From Altibacter sp. (GTDB lineage: Bacteria; Bacteroidota; Bacteroidia; Flavobacteriales; Flavobacteriaceae), in NCBI RefSeq assembly GCF_019913785.1, contig NZ_JAIOHK010000055.1:206646-270645 (forward strand): a DNA stretch of 64,000 nucleotides. The letters are read 5' to 3'. Of this stretch, positions 53,288 to 61,636 are shown one piece after another; the first letter of the stretch is position 1; each line of letters begins with the position of its first letter. Position numbers and translations under genes: made by a program. The notes under the pieces are model-generated. The model was not told where the DNA came from and did not search any database. It was given only the letters and a program-made list of their open reading frames with translations.

Positions 53288-54744
53288 CGTCTTAAAATTC
53301 TTTTGATTTCATGTCTTTCAGAAAAAAAGATCAGCAACAAAAATACCAATAATAATGCAGTCCCTATAAGTAAATCTCCATCAAAAACATACAACGAAAG
53401 CCCTGAGAGACCAACGGATAGCAATAGGTAGCTTCCAATTTTTTTTAGGTTGTACGGAATGGGATACCGCTTTTGTCCGATAAGGTAGGACAGCACCATC
53501 ATAGTGCCATAGGCCGCTAAAGTTGCTATGGCGGATCCTTTATAGCTGATAATAGGAATGAGTGCCAGGTTTAGGGCGATCGTAATTAGGGCGCCAATCA
53601 CCGATATATAAGCGCCAAATTTGGTCTTATCGGTTACTTTATACCAAACCGAAAGGTTGTGATAAATTCCTAAACATAAATTGGCCAACAGAATAATCGG
53701 TACAATCACCAGTGCTTCCCAAAATTCACTTTCGGGAATAAGGATTTGTTTGAAGATATCTATGTATACAATGACAATCAATAAAATAATACTGCCACAT
53801 ATGGTAAAATATTTGGTTATTGTTGCATAGGTTTGCCTCGCATTCTCACTTTTAGCATGATTGAAGAAAAAGGGTTCCACACCTAATCGGAATGCGGTGG
53901 CAAATAAGGTCATAAAGACCCCTAGTTTATAGCAGGCAGCATAGACGCCTACTTCGGCTTCGGCTATATCTGAAGGCAATAAATACTTTAACAATATCTT
54001 GTCAAAGGCTTCATTAATAGAGAAAGCAACACCTGCTATTAAGACCGGAAAGGCGTACTTCAGCATTTGCTTCCAAATTTTTTGATTAAAGCCAAAGCCT
54101 ATTTTTAAATACAATGGAAGCAAGACTAGCAAGGTAATTCCGCTAGCGATAAGATTGGCTATAAACACATAGGCTACATTATTTTCTTCCGAATAAATAC
54201 TACTCCAAAATGAATCCGGACTTGCGGCCGCCCAATCGGGAAGGACTAAAAAGAAGAACAAATTGAAGCCTAGATTAATAACAACATTAAAAATTTTTAT
54301 GACCGCATACCGCATGGGTTGTTCGTTCGCTCTAAACCATACAAAGGGTAACACCACCAGGGCATCTAATGCCAGTATCCATAATCCGTAGACTATGTAT
54401 TCCACTTTGAACTCTAGAAAATTTGCAAGTGGCTCTCTTACTAACATTGAGATTCCTAAAAACAAGAGCGTCGAGATCGTTAAGGAGGTAAGTGCCGTAG
54501 ATTGAACGATGCTTTTCTTAGATTCGTCCTTATTGATAAACCGGAAAAAAGCAGTTTCCATCCCATAGGATAAGAGGACGTTCCCTAAAATCAGAAACGC
54601 CATTAGCGAGGCATATATTCCGTATTGCTCCTTGCCCAGGACAATAACGTATAACGGGACTAAGAAAATGGCCAACGCCCTAGGTAATACGGTCGCTAAG
54701 CCATATATAAAAGTTTGCTTAAAAAGATTTTTGAAGACACTCAA
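53284..54744 (-). CDS. Polysaccharide flippase (Wzx/MOP family)
   Basis: 486 residues with about fourteen hydrophobic segments, the MOP superfamily polysaccharide transporter pattern; the first helix is [21 protein letters not shown]. It moves lipid-linked oligosaccharide units across the inner membrane. Cotranscribed with dut, the nucleotidyltransferase and the TPR-DUF4292-EnvC genes, it supports an envelope-synthesis cluster. The substrate is unknown. Confidence 0.9.
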   Translation of the reverse strand: MSVFKNLFKQTFIYGLATVLPRALAIFLVPLYVIVLGKEQYGIYASLMAFLILGNVLLSYGMETAFFRFINKDESKKSIVQSTALTSLTISTLLFLGISMLVREPLANFLEFKVEYIVYGLWILALDALVVLPFVWFRANEQPMRYAVIKIFNVVINLGFNLFFFLVLPDWAAASPDSFWSSIYSEENNVAYVFIANLIASGITLLVLLPLYLKIGFGFNQKIWKQMLKYAFPVLIAGVAFSINEAFDKILLKYLLPSDIAEAEVGVYAACYKLGVFMTLFATAFRLGVEPFFFNHAKSENARQTYATITKYFTICGSIILLIVIVYIDIFKQILIPESEFWEALVIVPIILLANLCLGIYHNLSVWYKVTDKTKFGAYISVIGALITIALNLALIPIISYKGSAIATLAAYGTMMVLSYLIGQKRYPIPYNLKKIGSYLLLSVGLSGLSLYVFDGDLLIGTALLLVFLLLIFFSERHEIKRILRR

Positions 54745-54801
54745 TACAGGCTCATTTTAGAGGTAAAAGTATTGAAATTCCAGTTGTTTATCACCTAACT
54801 G

Positions 54802-55323
54802 TCAATTCTTATCGTTAGGGTTAGACTGCGGGTATGCCAACATGGGTTTTCTTTCCATATTGGAGATTTTATAATAGTTTATTTTTCCATGGTATACATA
54901 GCTAACCACAGCATCACTGTCGTTTAACATGAACGGGGATTTTACAGGAGGCGTGTTTTGTGCTTCCTTTGTAGCATCGGCATCCATGATGATGTCTGTA
55001 ACGGTTTCATTCATAAATGATGCTACATATTGGTTTCGATGCTGCGGCGTATTTTGTGCCTTTATTATTTTATTTCTGAAGTAGATATCCTTCACGACGA
55101 CACCAGCTTCTAAATCGGTAAATGTAATATGCACATGTGTGCCGGAACCCCCTTCTTTGACACCGGCTACCCAATCTTGATAGAAAACTTCTCCTAATAT
55201 AAAGGGTGGATTCTCCACCAATGTAGGTTGCGAATTATTCATTTTCGCATTTCCGCAGTTGGAAAAACTAAAGAGAATTAATGACATTCCAATAAGTCCC
55301 ATACTCAGTTTAAGTTGTTTCAT
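54802..55323 (-). CDS. Small lipoprotein, unknown
   Basis: 173 residues. Lipoprotein-like signal ending at the Cys of FSFSNCGNAK. The mature domain is beta-rich with no family I recognise (HVHITFTDLEAGVVVKDIYFRNK). It lies between the flippase and the ATP synthase terminator, in the minus direction, so it has its own unit. Confidence 0.75.
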   Translation of the reverse strand: MKQLKLSMGLIGMSLILFSFSNCGNAKMNNSQPTLVENPPFILGEVFYQDWVAGVKEGGSGTHVHITFTDLEAGVVVKDIYFRNKIIKAQNTPQHRNQYVASFMNETVTDIIMDADATKEAQNTPPVKSPFMLNDSDAVVSYVYHGKINYYKISNMERKPMLAYPQSNPNDKN

Positions 55324-55371
55324 GATAGCCGTTTTTTTAGATGGTTACAAAACCCTTGCCATAAAGATACA

Positions 55372-55404
55372 AAAAAGCCTTCTGTCTTGTTCAGAAGGCT
55401 TTTT
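55372..55404 (-). terminator. Terminator of the ATP synthase operon
   Basis: AAAAAGCCTTCTG, loop, CAGAAGGCTTTTT, with a T run on the minus strand, 23 bases after the atpG stop. Confidence 0.88.
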
Positions 55405-55427
55405 CGCACTAAGTAGGTCACTTATTA

Positions 55428-56291
55428 TTATCCGGCAAGCGCTTCGGCTCCTCCAACAATCTCTAAAATCTCGTTGGTAATAGCGGCCTGACGGGCTTTG
55501 TTGTATTGTAATTTTAAGGCATCTCTTAACTCGGTTGCATTGTCTGTTGCCTTGTGCATTGCTGTCATACGTGCGCCATGTTCACTGGCCACACTATCAC
55601 GAAGTGCTTTAAACAATTGTGTTTTTAAACTCTTCGGAATTAATCCTTCGACGATCTCGACCTTTGATGGTTCAAAAAGATAATCGGCATTCGCACTTGT
55701 TTCAGTACTTTTTGGCGGAAGAATGGGTAAAAATTGCTCCGTCATTACTAGCTGAGTAGCTGCATTCTTAAAAAGGTTATACACCAACACAATCTTATCA
55801 TAGCTTCCGTTGGCATAAAGTTCCATCAACTTTTCAGCAATTACCGAGGTAGATTCGAAGCTCAACTCATCGAAAATGCCGTTGTTGTACTCAACAATGG
55901 TATGGGTCTTCTTCAGAATGTCATTTCCCTTTTTCCCGAGGGTAACGAAATCCACCTGCTTTCCTGCGTAAGTTTCGGTGGCCAAGGTTTTAGCCTCCTT
56001 TATAATGTTACTGTTAAAAGCTCCTGCCAAACCACGGTTCGAAGTAATTGCAACAACCAGTACTTTCTTCACATCTCGTTGTGCAGCATACTTACTTCCG
56101 GTATCCCCATCTAAGGAGGCACTCAGATTTTGCAGTAATTCGGTTAACTTTTCAGAATAGGGCCTCATGGCTGTAATGGCGTCTTGTGCCTTCTTCAATT
56201 TAGCCGCCGACACCATTTTCATGGCGCTGGTGATCTGCATCGTAGAGCCTACCGAAGCTATTCTGTTACGTATTTCTTTAAGATTTGCCAT
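55428..56291 (-). CDS. atpG: ATP synthase gamma subunit
   Basis: 287 residues, the central rotor shaft of F1. N-terminal helix LKEIRNRIASVGSTMQITSAMKMVSAAKLKKAQ and C-terminal MTAMHKATDNATELRDALKLQYNKARQAAITNEILEIVGGAEAL are diagnostic. Last gene of the operon. It is separated from atpA by an 88-base gap filled with a REP-like pair, which may lower its expression relative to alpha. Confidence 0.97.
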   Translation of the reverse strand: MANLKEIRNRIASVGSTMQITSAMKMVSAAKLKKAQDAITAMRPYSEKLTELLQNLSASLDGDTGSKYAAQRDVKKVLVVAITSNRGLAGAFNSNIIKEAKTLATETYAGKQVDFVTLGKKGNDILKKTHTIVEYNNGIFDELSFESTSVIAEKLMELYANGSYDKIVLVYNLFKNAATQLVMTEQFLPILPPKSTETSANADYLFEPSKVEIVEGLIPKSLKTQLFKALRDSVASEHGARMTAMHKATDNATELRDALKLQYNKARQAAITNEILEIVGGAEALAG

Positions 56292-56302
56292 ACCTCTGTT
56301 TT

Positions 56303-56377
56303 GTCATTCCATATTTGATACGGAATCTATTTTAATTGGGCTCAAAAGCTTGAGATTCCCGCATTCACGGGAATGAC
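56303..56377. repeat. Inverted REP-like pair (BIME-like) between atpA and atpG
   Basis: 75 bases bounded by GTCATTCC and GGAATGAC. Each end is itself a hairpin: ATTCCCG-N6-CGGGAAT on the right (perfect), and ATTCCATAT-TTG-ATACGGAAT on the left (one mismatch). The outer sequence GTCATTCCCGTGAATGCGGG is like the widespread REP families. It fills nearly the whole gap. Confidence 0.75.
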
Positions 56378-56379
56378 AA

Positions 56380-57960
56380 TTACTTTTTATATTTTGCAGA
56401 AAGATCTGCAGCCACCGCTGTTAAGACATCGATAACTTCGTCGGTCAATTTTCCGGCCTTCAAAGTGTCCAATGTTTCTCTATGCTTGGCATTCAACATT
56501 TCTAAATAGTCTCTTTCAAATTCCTTTACTTTCTCTACAGGAACGTTACGCAACAAGTTCTTCGAACCTGCATAAATAATTGCGATCTGGTCTTCAACGG
56601 TAAAAGGGTCGTTTTGAGCCTGTTTCAAGATCTCCACATTGCGTTGTCCTTTCGAAATAACATTCATGGTGGCTGCATCAAGATCGGATCCAAACTTGGC
56701 GAATGCTTCCAACTCGCGGTATTGTGCCTGATCTAATTTTAGCGTACCCGCTACTTTTTTCATCGATTTAATCTGCGCATTACCTCCAACACGCGATACC
56801 GAAATACCTACGTTAATCGCCGGACGAACCCCTGCGTTGAATAAATCTGATTCCAAGAAAATCTGTCCGTCGGTAATCGAAATTACGTTGGTTGGGATAT
56901 ATGCCGAAACGTCTCCCGCCTGAGTTTCAATAATTGGAAGTGCTGTTAATGAACCCCCGCCTTTTACCATTGGTTTAAGGACATCGGGTAAATCGTTCAT
57001 GTTTTTTGCAATATCGTTATCTGCAATCACTTTCGCCGAACGCTCCAATAATCTTGAGTGAAGGTAGAATACGTCACCCGGATACGCCTCACGTCCCGGT
57101 GGACGACGCAATAATAAGGATACTTCACGATAGGCTACCGCTTGTTTTGATAAATCGTCATAAATGATCAAGGCAGGACGTCCCGTATCACGGAAGTATT
57201 CGCCAATAGCAGCACCTGCGAAAGGAGCATAAACCTGCATAGGTGCAGGATCTGAAGCATTTGCAGCTACAATCGTAGTATAAGCCATTGCGCCCTTATC
57301 TTCCAGTACCTTGGCGATATTCGCTACGGTTGAAGCCTTTTGACCTATGGCAACATAGATACAATAAACAGGTTCCCCTGCATCGTAAAATTCTTTCTGA
57401 TTCAAAATGGTGTCGATACAAACCGTTGTCTTACCAGTTTGACGGTCACCAATCACCAATTCACGCTGTCCTCTACCAACCGGGATCATCGCGTCGATAG
57501 ACTTGATACCTGTTTGTAATGGTTCGGTTACCGGCTGACGATAAATTACCCCGGGTGCTTTTCGCTCCAATGGCATTTCATAAGTTTCACCAGTGATAGG
57601 ACCTTTTCCATCGATGGGCTGTCCCAAGGTGTTTACTACACGACCTGAGATTCCTTCACCAACTTTAAGAGAGGCGATACGTTGCGTACGTTTTACGGTT
57701 GCTCCTTCACTAATTTCTTTTGAATGTCCCAACAATACGACCCCTACGTTGTCTTCTTCAAGGTTAAGTACAATTCCTTCAAGGCCATTCGCAAATTCAA
57801 CTAATTCGCCGTATTGTGCATTTGCAAGTCCATATACACGGGCAATTCCATCCCCTACAGTTAAAACGGTTCCTACTTCATCTAAGGAAGCAGTTGCTTC
57901 AAAACCTGTAAGTTGTTGCTTTAAGATTGCTGATACTTCAGCTGGTTTAACTTCTGCCAT
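56380..57960 (-). CDS. atpA: ATP synthase alpha subunit
   Basis: 526 residues. F1 non-catalytic nucleotide-binding subunit. P-loop GDRQTGKT near 170; the visual block [22 protein letters not shown] is intact. Three copies per enzyme. It is followed by the REP-like pair before atpG. The beta (atpD) and epsilon (atpC) genes are not in the window, as usual for Bacteroidetes, where they lie elsewhere. Confidence 0.98.
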   Translation of the reverse strand: MAEVKPAEVSAILKQQLTGFEATASLDEVGTVLTVGDGIARVYGLANAQYGELVEFANGLEGIVLNLEEDNVGVVLLGHSKEISEGATVKRTQRIASLKVGEGISGRVVNTLGQPIDGKGPITGETYEMPLERKAPGVIYRQPVTEPLQTGIKSIDAMIPVGRGQRELVIGDRQTGKTTVCIDTILNQKEFYDAGEPVYCIYVAIGQKASTVANIAKVLEDKGAMAYTTIVAANASDPAPMQVYAPFAGAAIGEYFRDTGRPALIIYDDLSKQAVAYREVSLLLRRPPGREAYPGDVFYLHSRLLERSAKVIADNDIAKNMNDLPDVLKPMVKGGGSLTALPIIETQAGDVSAYIPTNVISITDGQIFLESDLFNAGVRPAINVGISVSRVGGNAQIKSMKKVAGTLKLDQAQYRELEAFAKFGSDLDAATMNVISKGQRNVEILKQAQNDPFTVEDQIAIIYAGSKNLLRNVPVEKVKEFERDYLEMLNAKHRETLDTLKAGKLTDEVIDVLTAVAADLSAKYKK

Positions 57961-58008
57961 TTTGATTTATTATGTTTGATGATCCATCGCTACGCTTCGG
58001 ACCACACG

Positions 58009-58551
58009 TTATAAACTTTTACTAAATTCTCTTTTTAAATTTCCTAATTGATTTGCAATACTCGCATTGTATTGTAGATCGCCCACTCGAAGGATAAACC
58101 CTCCAATGATGGACGTATCAACTATATTTTCTAAGGTAACACTCGTGCTACCGGTCATTTCCTTTACTTTAGTCAGCACCTGCTGTTCCAAGGCTTCGGA
58201 AAGCGGTACAGCCGTGGTCACATTTGCCACTTTAATTCCCTTTGCTTCATTGTAGAGGTTGATATAACTCTCTGCCACATCGCCCAATTTTGCCACTCGC
58301 TTGTTGTCTACCAATACTTTTATAAGTGATTTGGTTGTTTCCGACTGATTCGAAAAGATAGCCAACAATGCTGCTTTTTTATCTTCAGACTTAATAACCG
58401 GGCTTTGAAGTACTATACGTAACTCCTTGCTTCCGGCCAACGTCAAAGCTACCGTTTGCATATCATCAAATACAGCACTTGCTATATTCGATTCGTTAGC
58501 TTGTTGTAAAACCGCTTTCGCGTATCGTATCCCTGCTTTGCTTCCGCTCAT
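58009..58551 (-). CDS. atpH: ATP synthase delta subunit
   Basis: 180 residues, joins F1 to the peripheral stalk. The N-terminal helical domain AGIRYAKAVLQQANE and the C-terminal ENIVDTSIIGGFILRVGDLQYNASIANQLGNLKREFSKS are diagnostic. It is seven bases after atpF and 48 bases before atpA. Confidence 0.95.
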   Translation of the reverse strand: MSGSKAGIRYAKAVLQQANESNIASAVFDDMQTVALTLAGSKELRIVLQSPVIKSEDKKAALLAIFSNQSETTKSLIKVLVDNKRVAKLGDVAESYINLYNEAKGIKVANVTTAVPLSEALEQQVLTKVKEMTGSTSVTLENIVDTSIIGGFILRVGDLQYNASIANQLGNLKREFSKSL

Positions 58552-58558
58552 TGTACCA

Positions 58559-59053
58559 TTAGTTTAATGTGGCTTCGCCCAACATATCCTTCACCAGTTT
58601 CAGTTGTTTGTCTTTGTCGGACAATTCAGCTTTCACCACTTTTTCAGCTATTTCTAATGAAAGTGATGCTACTTGGTTTTTTAATTCGGCTATGGCTGCT
58701 TTCTTTTCTGTTTCAATAGCAGACTGCGCATTGGTGATCATTTTATCGGCGGCTACTTTTGCCTCATCTTTGGCATCGGCGATCATTTTTGTTTTCATCT
58801 CGCGCGCTTCTTTCATCATAGCTTCTCGCTCGGCACGTGCTTCTTTTAAGATTCGCTCGTTGTCGGTAGTAAGGTTTTCCATATCCCTTTTAGCCGCTTC
58901 TGCAGAAGCCAATGCTTCTCTAATAGATTGTTCTCTGCTATTAACAGCACCAAGCATCGGTTTCCATGCCACCATTCTCAGTGTTACTAATAAGACAATA
59001 AACGATAAAAAGGTCCAAAACAGGAGACCAACATCTGGAGTAACTAAATCCAT
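58559..59053 (-). CDS. atpF: ATP synthase b subunit
   Basis: 164 residues, peripheral stalk. One N-terminal membrane span (about 7-27, VGLLFWTFLSFIVLLVTLRMV) and a long charged coiled coil with the conserved WKPMLGAVNSREQSIREAL. Two copies per enzyme. It lies 75 bases after atpE, past a strong hairpin, with no promoter box visible in the gap. Confidence 0.96.
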   Translation of the reverse strand: MDLVTPDVGLLFWTFLSFIVLLVTLRMVAWKPMLGAVNSREQSIREALASAEAAKRDMENLTTDNERILKEARAEREAMMKEAREMKTKMIADAKDEAKVAADKMITNAQSAIETEKKAAIAELKNQVASLSLEIAEKVVKAELSDKDKQLKLVKDMLGEATLN

Positions 59054-59092
59054 TTCTTTATATTTTTATAATCTGAATTATTTAAAATCTAA

Positions 59093-59120
59093 AAAAAGTG
59101 GCGCAACCAACCGTTGCGCC
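59093..59120 (-). terminator. Terminator-like hairpin between atpE and atpF
   Basis: GGCGCAAC, loop CAACC, GTTGCGCC: eight perfect base pairs, six of them G-C. On the minus strand it is followed by AC and seven T. It sits nine bases after the atpE stop, inside the operon, where it could act as a partial terminator or an mRNA stabiliser. Confidence 0.7.
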
Positions 59121-59128
59121 TTTCTTTT

Positions 59129-59386
<258 letters not shown>

Positions 59387-59390
59387 TTAA

Positions 59391-60491
59391 TTAATGTTCG
59401 TGTTCATGCTCCTCCATTGCTGAGCCAATATATAGGGCCGACAACAAAGTAAAAATATACGCTTGAATAGCTACAACTAATACCTCAATGATACTAATGA
59501 ACACTGAGAATACGACCGCAGGAATGGCTGCCCATTCAGACTGCGCGATAAATATTAGAGATATTAAACTAAGCACAATAATGTGTCCCGCCGTGATGTT
59601 TGCGAACAAACGAATCATAAGCGAAATTGGTTTTATAAAGATCCCCATGAATTCGATGGGGGCTAAAAATATTTTCATAGGTACAGGAAGACCCGGCATC
59701 CAAAAGATGTGTTTCCAGTAATCTTTGTTGGCGACAAATGTTGTAATTACAAAGGTGATTATAGCCAAAACCAATGTAAAGGCAATGTTTCCACTGAGGT
59801 TTGCACTAAATGGGAAGAAAGGAATCAATCCCATTACGTTATTGATCCAGATAAAGAAGAATAAGGTGAGTAGGAAAGGCAAGAACCTTTTGTAATTCTT
59901 TTCACCTATATTAGGTATCGCTACTTCGTCTCTTATGAAAACCACTAGTGGTTCGGTGAATTTTGCAATTCCTTTTGGAACTCCGTTGGCATCGTATTTT
60001 CTCGCTGAAAGTCCGAAGATCAATAAAAGTAGCACCATGGAAAGGAACATAGAAAACACCAACTTGGTAATAGAAAAATCAAGTGGTTTTTCAGCTTCGT
60101 GATGAACTCCTTCACTAGGCTTTTCGGCAGTGGCACCATGTGGTGCTTCCGAAGCGTAATAAATCTCCTCGTGGTATTTCACAAAACGCTGACCGTTCTT
60201 TTCGACTACTACTGTTCCGGTATCGTCATGTTGGAACTCACTGGACATGAATGTTACCAGTCCATTGTTCGTCCAAAGAATTACCGGCAACGGAATTGAA
60301 ATGGCATGACCGTCCCAATCCATAATATGGAAATCGTGTGCATCCTTAATGTGATGCATGATCATGTCGGTTACATTAAATTCGCTGTCTCCCTCTGGTT
60401 CCGGTGAAGCTGCAATAGCTGGGTTAGCTACTAAAATAAAAAACACCCCTAAAATGAGGCTTCTAATCAAGTTAAAATTGGTCGTTTTCAA
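59391..60491 (-). CDS. atpB: ATP synthase a subunit, long Bacteroidetes form
   Basis: 366 residues. A signal-like N-terminus (AIAASPEPEG, about 1-28) and a periplasmic extension of about 110 residues precede the usual five or so membrane helices. The essential arginine is in ISLMIRLFANITAGHI, and AIQAYIFTLLSALYIGSAME is near the C-terminus. The extension is normal in Bacteroidetes. The gene is followed by atpE after 22 bases and preceded by DUF6168 and atpZ. Confidence 0.96.
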   Translation of the reverse strand: MKTTNFNLIRSLILGVFFILVANPAIAASPEPEGDSEFNVTDMIMHHIKDAHDFHIMDWDGHAISIPLPVILWTNNGLVTFMSSEFQHDDTGTVVVEKNGQRFVKYHEEIYYASEAPHGATAEKPSEGVHHEAEKPLDFSITKLVFSMFLSMVLLLLIFGLSARKYDANGVPKGIAKFTEPLVVFIRDEVAIPNIGEKNYKRFLPFLLTLFFFIWINNVMGLIPFFPFSANLSGNIAFTLVLAIITFVITTFVANKDYWKHIFWMPGLPVPMKIFLAPIEFMGIFIKPISLMIRLFANITAGHIIVLSLISLIFIAQSEWAAIPAVVFSVFISIIEVLVVAIQAYIFTLLSALYIGSAMEEHEHEH

Positions 60492-60560
60492 TATAGTGCT
60501 TTTGCGTTCCTGAAATTTGGTGCAAATGTACTAATACTAAATGAAATGACAAACCAAAAA

Positions 60561-60956
60561 TTACTTTGTTTGTTGGTTTTTAAAAATTTCGCTGAGGCTG
60601 TAAATTTCGAAGGCCAGAAATATAAAATAAGGAATAAAAAAATTAATTACTTCAACTCTTGGTGATACTGCTTTCCCTGCAAATACAGGCAATAAAAAGA
60701 CAATGGCCAAAACCATTTTTACAATAGTAAGAGTTAAAAATAGGTTGTAAATCTTTTCACTTCCCTTGGCGAGCTTATAATTTACAAACGCATATACGGC
60801 AAGAACCAATACCGCGTTGAAAATATAGATGATCCAAAGCGGAAAGTATAGCAGTACTTCAGAAAAAAAAGTGATAAATATATAAAAGTGTACCGCCCAT
60901 AACAGGCCGGTAAATGCGGCTAATTTTAAAAAGAACTTCAGAACGTCTTTACTCAT
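60561..60956 (-). CDS. DUF6168 membrane protein, AtpI-like position
   Basis: 131 residues with four membrane segments, the size and topology of AtpI, the c-ring assembly factor. The sequence itself reads as DUF6168 of flavobacteria. It is placed between atpZ and atpB, which AtpI occupies in other phyla, so an ATP synthase assembly role is likely by context. It overlaps atpZ by eight bases. Confidence 0.8.
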   Translation of the reverse strand: MSKDVLKFFLKLAAFTGLLWAVHFYIFITFFSEVLLYFPLWIIYIFNAVLVLAVYAFVNYKLAKGSEKIYNLFLTLTIVKMVLAIVFLLPVFAGKAVSPRVEVINFFIPYFIFLAFEIYSLSEIFKNQQTK

Positions 60957-61200
60957 TATTTCTATTTGAAAAATCGGTCACTTGTTTCACCACAAAGTAC
61001 ATGGCAATTCCTACCGATGCAAGACTGCAAACAATGGTCCATAAAGAATAATCGTTGGGATAGCTTTCATCCAGTTTTACACCACCATAACTTCCCAGAC
61101 CTATTATGGCAATCATTTGAAAGCCAATTCCGGTGAAGCGCGCATAGTCATTAATTTTGCTGCTCGGTTTTCGCTTTTTGGACTCTTTGGGATCTGTCAA
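60949..61200 (-). CDS. atpZ: AtpZ/AtpI-family protein
   Basis: 83 residues, two membrane hairpins (FTGIGFQMIAIIGLGSYGGVK and WTIVCSLASVGIAMYFVVKQV), the AtpZ form that works with AtpI in ion delivery or c-ring assembly. The only possible family-length start is the TTG at 61200; no in-frame ATG precedes residue 29. That TTG lies 50 bases inside the bactofilin gene, in the +1 frame. A run of seven A lies 16 bases upstream of it. Confidence 0.85.
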   Translation of the reverse strand: MTDPKESKKRKPSSKINDYARFTGIGFQMIAIIGLGSYGGVKLDESYPNDYSLWTIVCSLASVGIAMYFVVKQVTDFSNRNNE

Positions 61201-61630
61201 AAGGATGATTTTGTTTTTTTAAGCCTTCGGAAGCTTCGGGATTGGTGGTTGTAGCTTCGGACTTCGGTTTTTTTGATCCTATCATCGAGCAGCTCGCATT
61301 AAAGGTTGCCCCAGGTTCTACTGCTAATTTTCCAACTACTACCTCTCCTTCAATATGTGCAGTGGCTCTCAGCGTTAGCGTTCCCGTAACATTTAGGTCG
61401 CCTTCAAATTTGCCTTCGATATCTGCATTTTCACATGTGAGGGTCCCTTTTATGATACCCGATTTCCCCAACACTACTTTGGAGGGGGTACTCACGTTTC
61501 CGTCAATGATGCCATCAATTCTGAAAAAACCTTCCGATTGGATGTCTCCTTTCAATTTGGTTCCTTCATTAATACGATTTTGTCCTGTGGTTGGTTCTGT
61601 CATATTCTTCTCTTTTTTGTCTGAAAACAT
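61151..61630 (-). CDS. Bactofilin (polymer-forming cytoskeletal protein)
   Basis: 159 residues. A short disordered N-terminus, then the bactofilin right-handed beta-helix (about 25-115: GDIQSEGFFRIDGIIDGNVSTP, KGTLTCENADIEGKFEGDL), then a charged tail. It polymerises into filaments at the membrane. It lies 6 bases after sprE, and its last 50 bases overlap atpZ, which ties cytoskeleton and ATP synthase genes into one unit. Confidence 0.9.
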   Translation of the reverse strand: MFSDKKEKNMTEPTTGQNRINEGTKLKGDIQSEGFFRIDGIIDGNVSTPSKVVLGKSGIIKGTLTCENADIEGKFEGDLNVTGTLTLRATAHIEGEVVVGKLAVEPGATFNASCSMIGSKKPKSEATTTNPEASEGLKKQNHPFDRSQRVQKAKTEQQN

Positions 61631-61636
61631 AGTCGT

